A stretch of 64,000 nucleotides of DNA from Bacteroidota bacterium. GTDB lineage: Bacteria; Bacteroidota; Bacteroidia; B-17B0; Aurantibacillaceae. The stretch lies in assembly GCA_020162035.1 (NCBI GenBank), contig JAIUNM010000001.1:229083-293082 (forward strand), read 5' to 3'. A program made the position numbers and the translations under genes. This document shows, in pieces, positions 63,896 through 64,000 of this stretch (the first letter of the stretch is position 1; each line of letters starts with the position of its first letter). A model generated the notes under the pieces. The model was not told the origin of the DNA. It saw only the letters and a list, made by a program, of their open reading frames with translations, and did no database searches.

Positions 63896-64000
63896 TTAAT
63901 ACTGTAATTGAACATAACCTTTCATAGGTTTAATATCATCAACTTTTAAATCGAGGATATAATAATAAGTACCACTAGGTAATAAATCTTTACCTAAGCT
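63896..64000 (-). CDS. C-terminus of a T9SS type B sorting-domain protein (partial)
   Basis: Only the last 34 codons are inside the window; the rest lies to the right. The visible peptide (LPSGTYYYILDL, then MKGYVQLQY) matches the end of the CHU_C/gliding-type B sorting domain. It sits 20 nt upstream of the PorP/SprF gene on the same strand, the usual order adhesin - PorP/SprF - OmpA. Confidence 0.75.
   Translation of the reverse strand, partial: SLGKDLLPSGTYYYILDLKVDDIKPMKGYVQLQY

Overview
The window is a stretch of Bacteroidota chromosome carrying the right-hand end of a large genomic island. Evidence for the phylum: type IX secretion sorting domains, a PorP/SprF-OmpA pair, TAnnTTTG-type promoters, GSCFA and DUF3127 proteins, a CusA/CzcA-TolC fusion, and very AT-rich host DNA. 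It looks like a flavobacteria-like aerobe (heme A synthase, pyruvate dehydrogenase, NDH-2); the genus cannot be fixed from the sequence.

Island, 1 to about 22,480. This part is visibly richer in G+C than the rest (judged by eye, not computed). It ends at a tRNA-Ser(GCT) gene; its left end lies before base 1. It has three modules. (a) 1-8094 is a DNA-modification/defence cluster: a leftward, overlapping operon of a C5-cytosine methyltransferase, a MORC-like GHKL ATPase, a Z1-domain P-loop protein and a DUF4420 PD-(D/E)XK protein, which meets stop-to-stop a rightward pair (ParB-like protein plus a small candidate nuclease). (b) 8302-20399 is a metal/redox module: DUF6660 protein, CzcA-TolC fusion, CzcB adaptor, CPC-type P-ATPase and DUF3703 protein, then a DtxR/MntR-family regulator transcribed away from a di-heme oxidoreductase, a Rieske protein and a porin. 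A perfect 18-bp palindrome lies in the divergent gap. (c) 20709-22594 is the mobility module: a small coupled ORF and a large serine recombinase whose frame runs antisense into the tRNA-Ser gene.

Chromosome, 22,482-64,000. This part is AT-rich and mostly housekeeping: thioesterase, a giant T9SS adhesin, GSCFA, ctaA, an M50 protease, a glycosyltransferase with pdhB, a second T9SS protein, uvrA, a SirB1-like protein, OsmC, lipA, an ABC permease, initiator tRNA-Met, rlmH, a DUF4783 protein and nadC. These are followed by a zinc-ribbon membrane protein, DUF502, a flippase/methyltransferase/glycosyltransferase group, asparaginase, DUF3127 (with an SSB-like C-terminal tip), fahA, NDH-2, a MoxR ATPase, a parvulin-type PPIase, a TlpA-like thioredoxin, an ExbB-ExbD-TonB set, and an OmpA-PorP/SprF-T9SS type B operon that runs off the right edge.

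Several chromosomal genes have a TAnnTTTG box only 6-9 nt before their start codon, which suggests leaderless or near-leaderless mRNAs. There is no CRISPR array and no rRNA. The strongest candidates for something under-described are the six-gene defence cluster, the palindrome-linked DHOR-Rieske-porin cluster, and the recombinase/tRNA arrangement.
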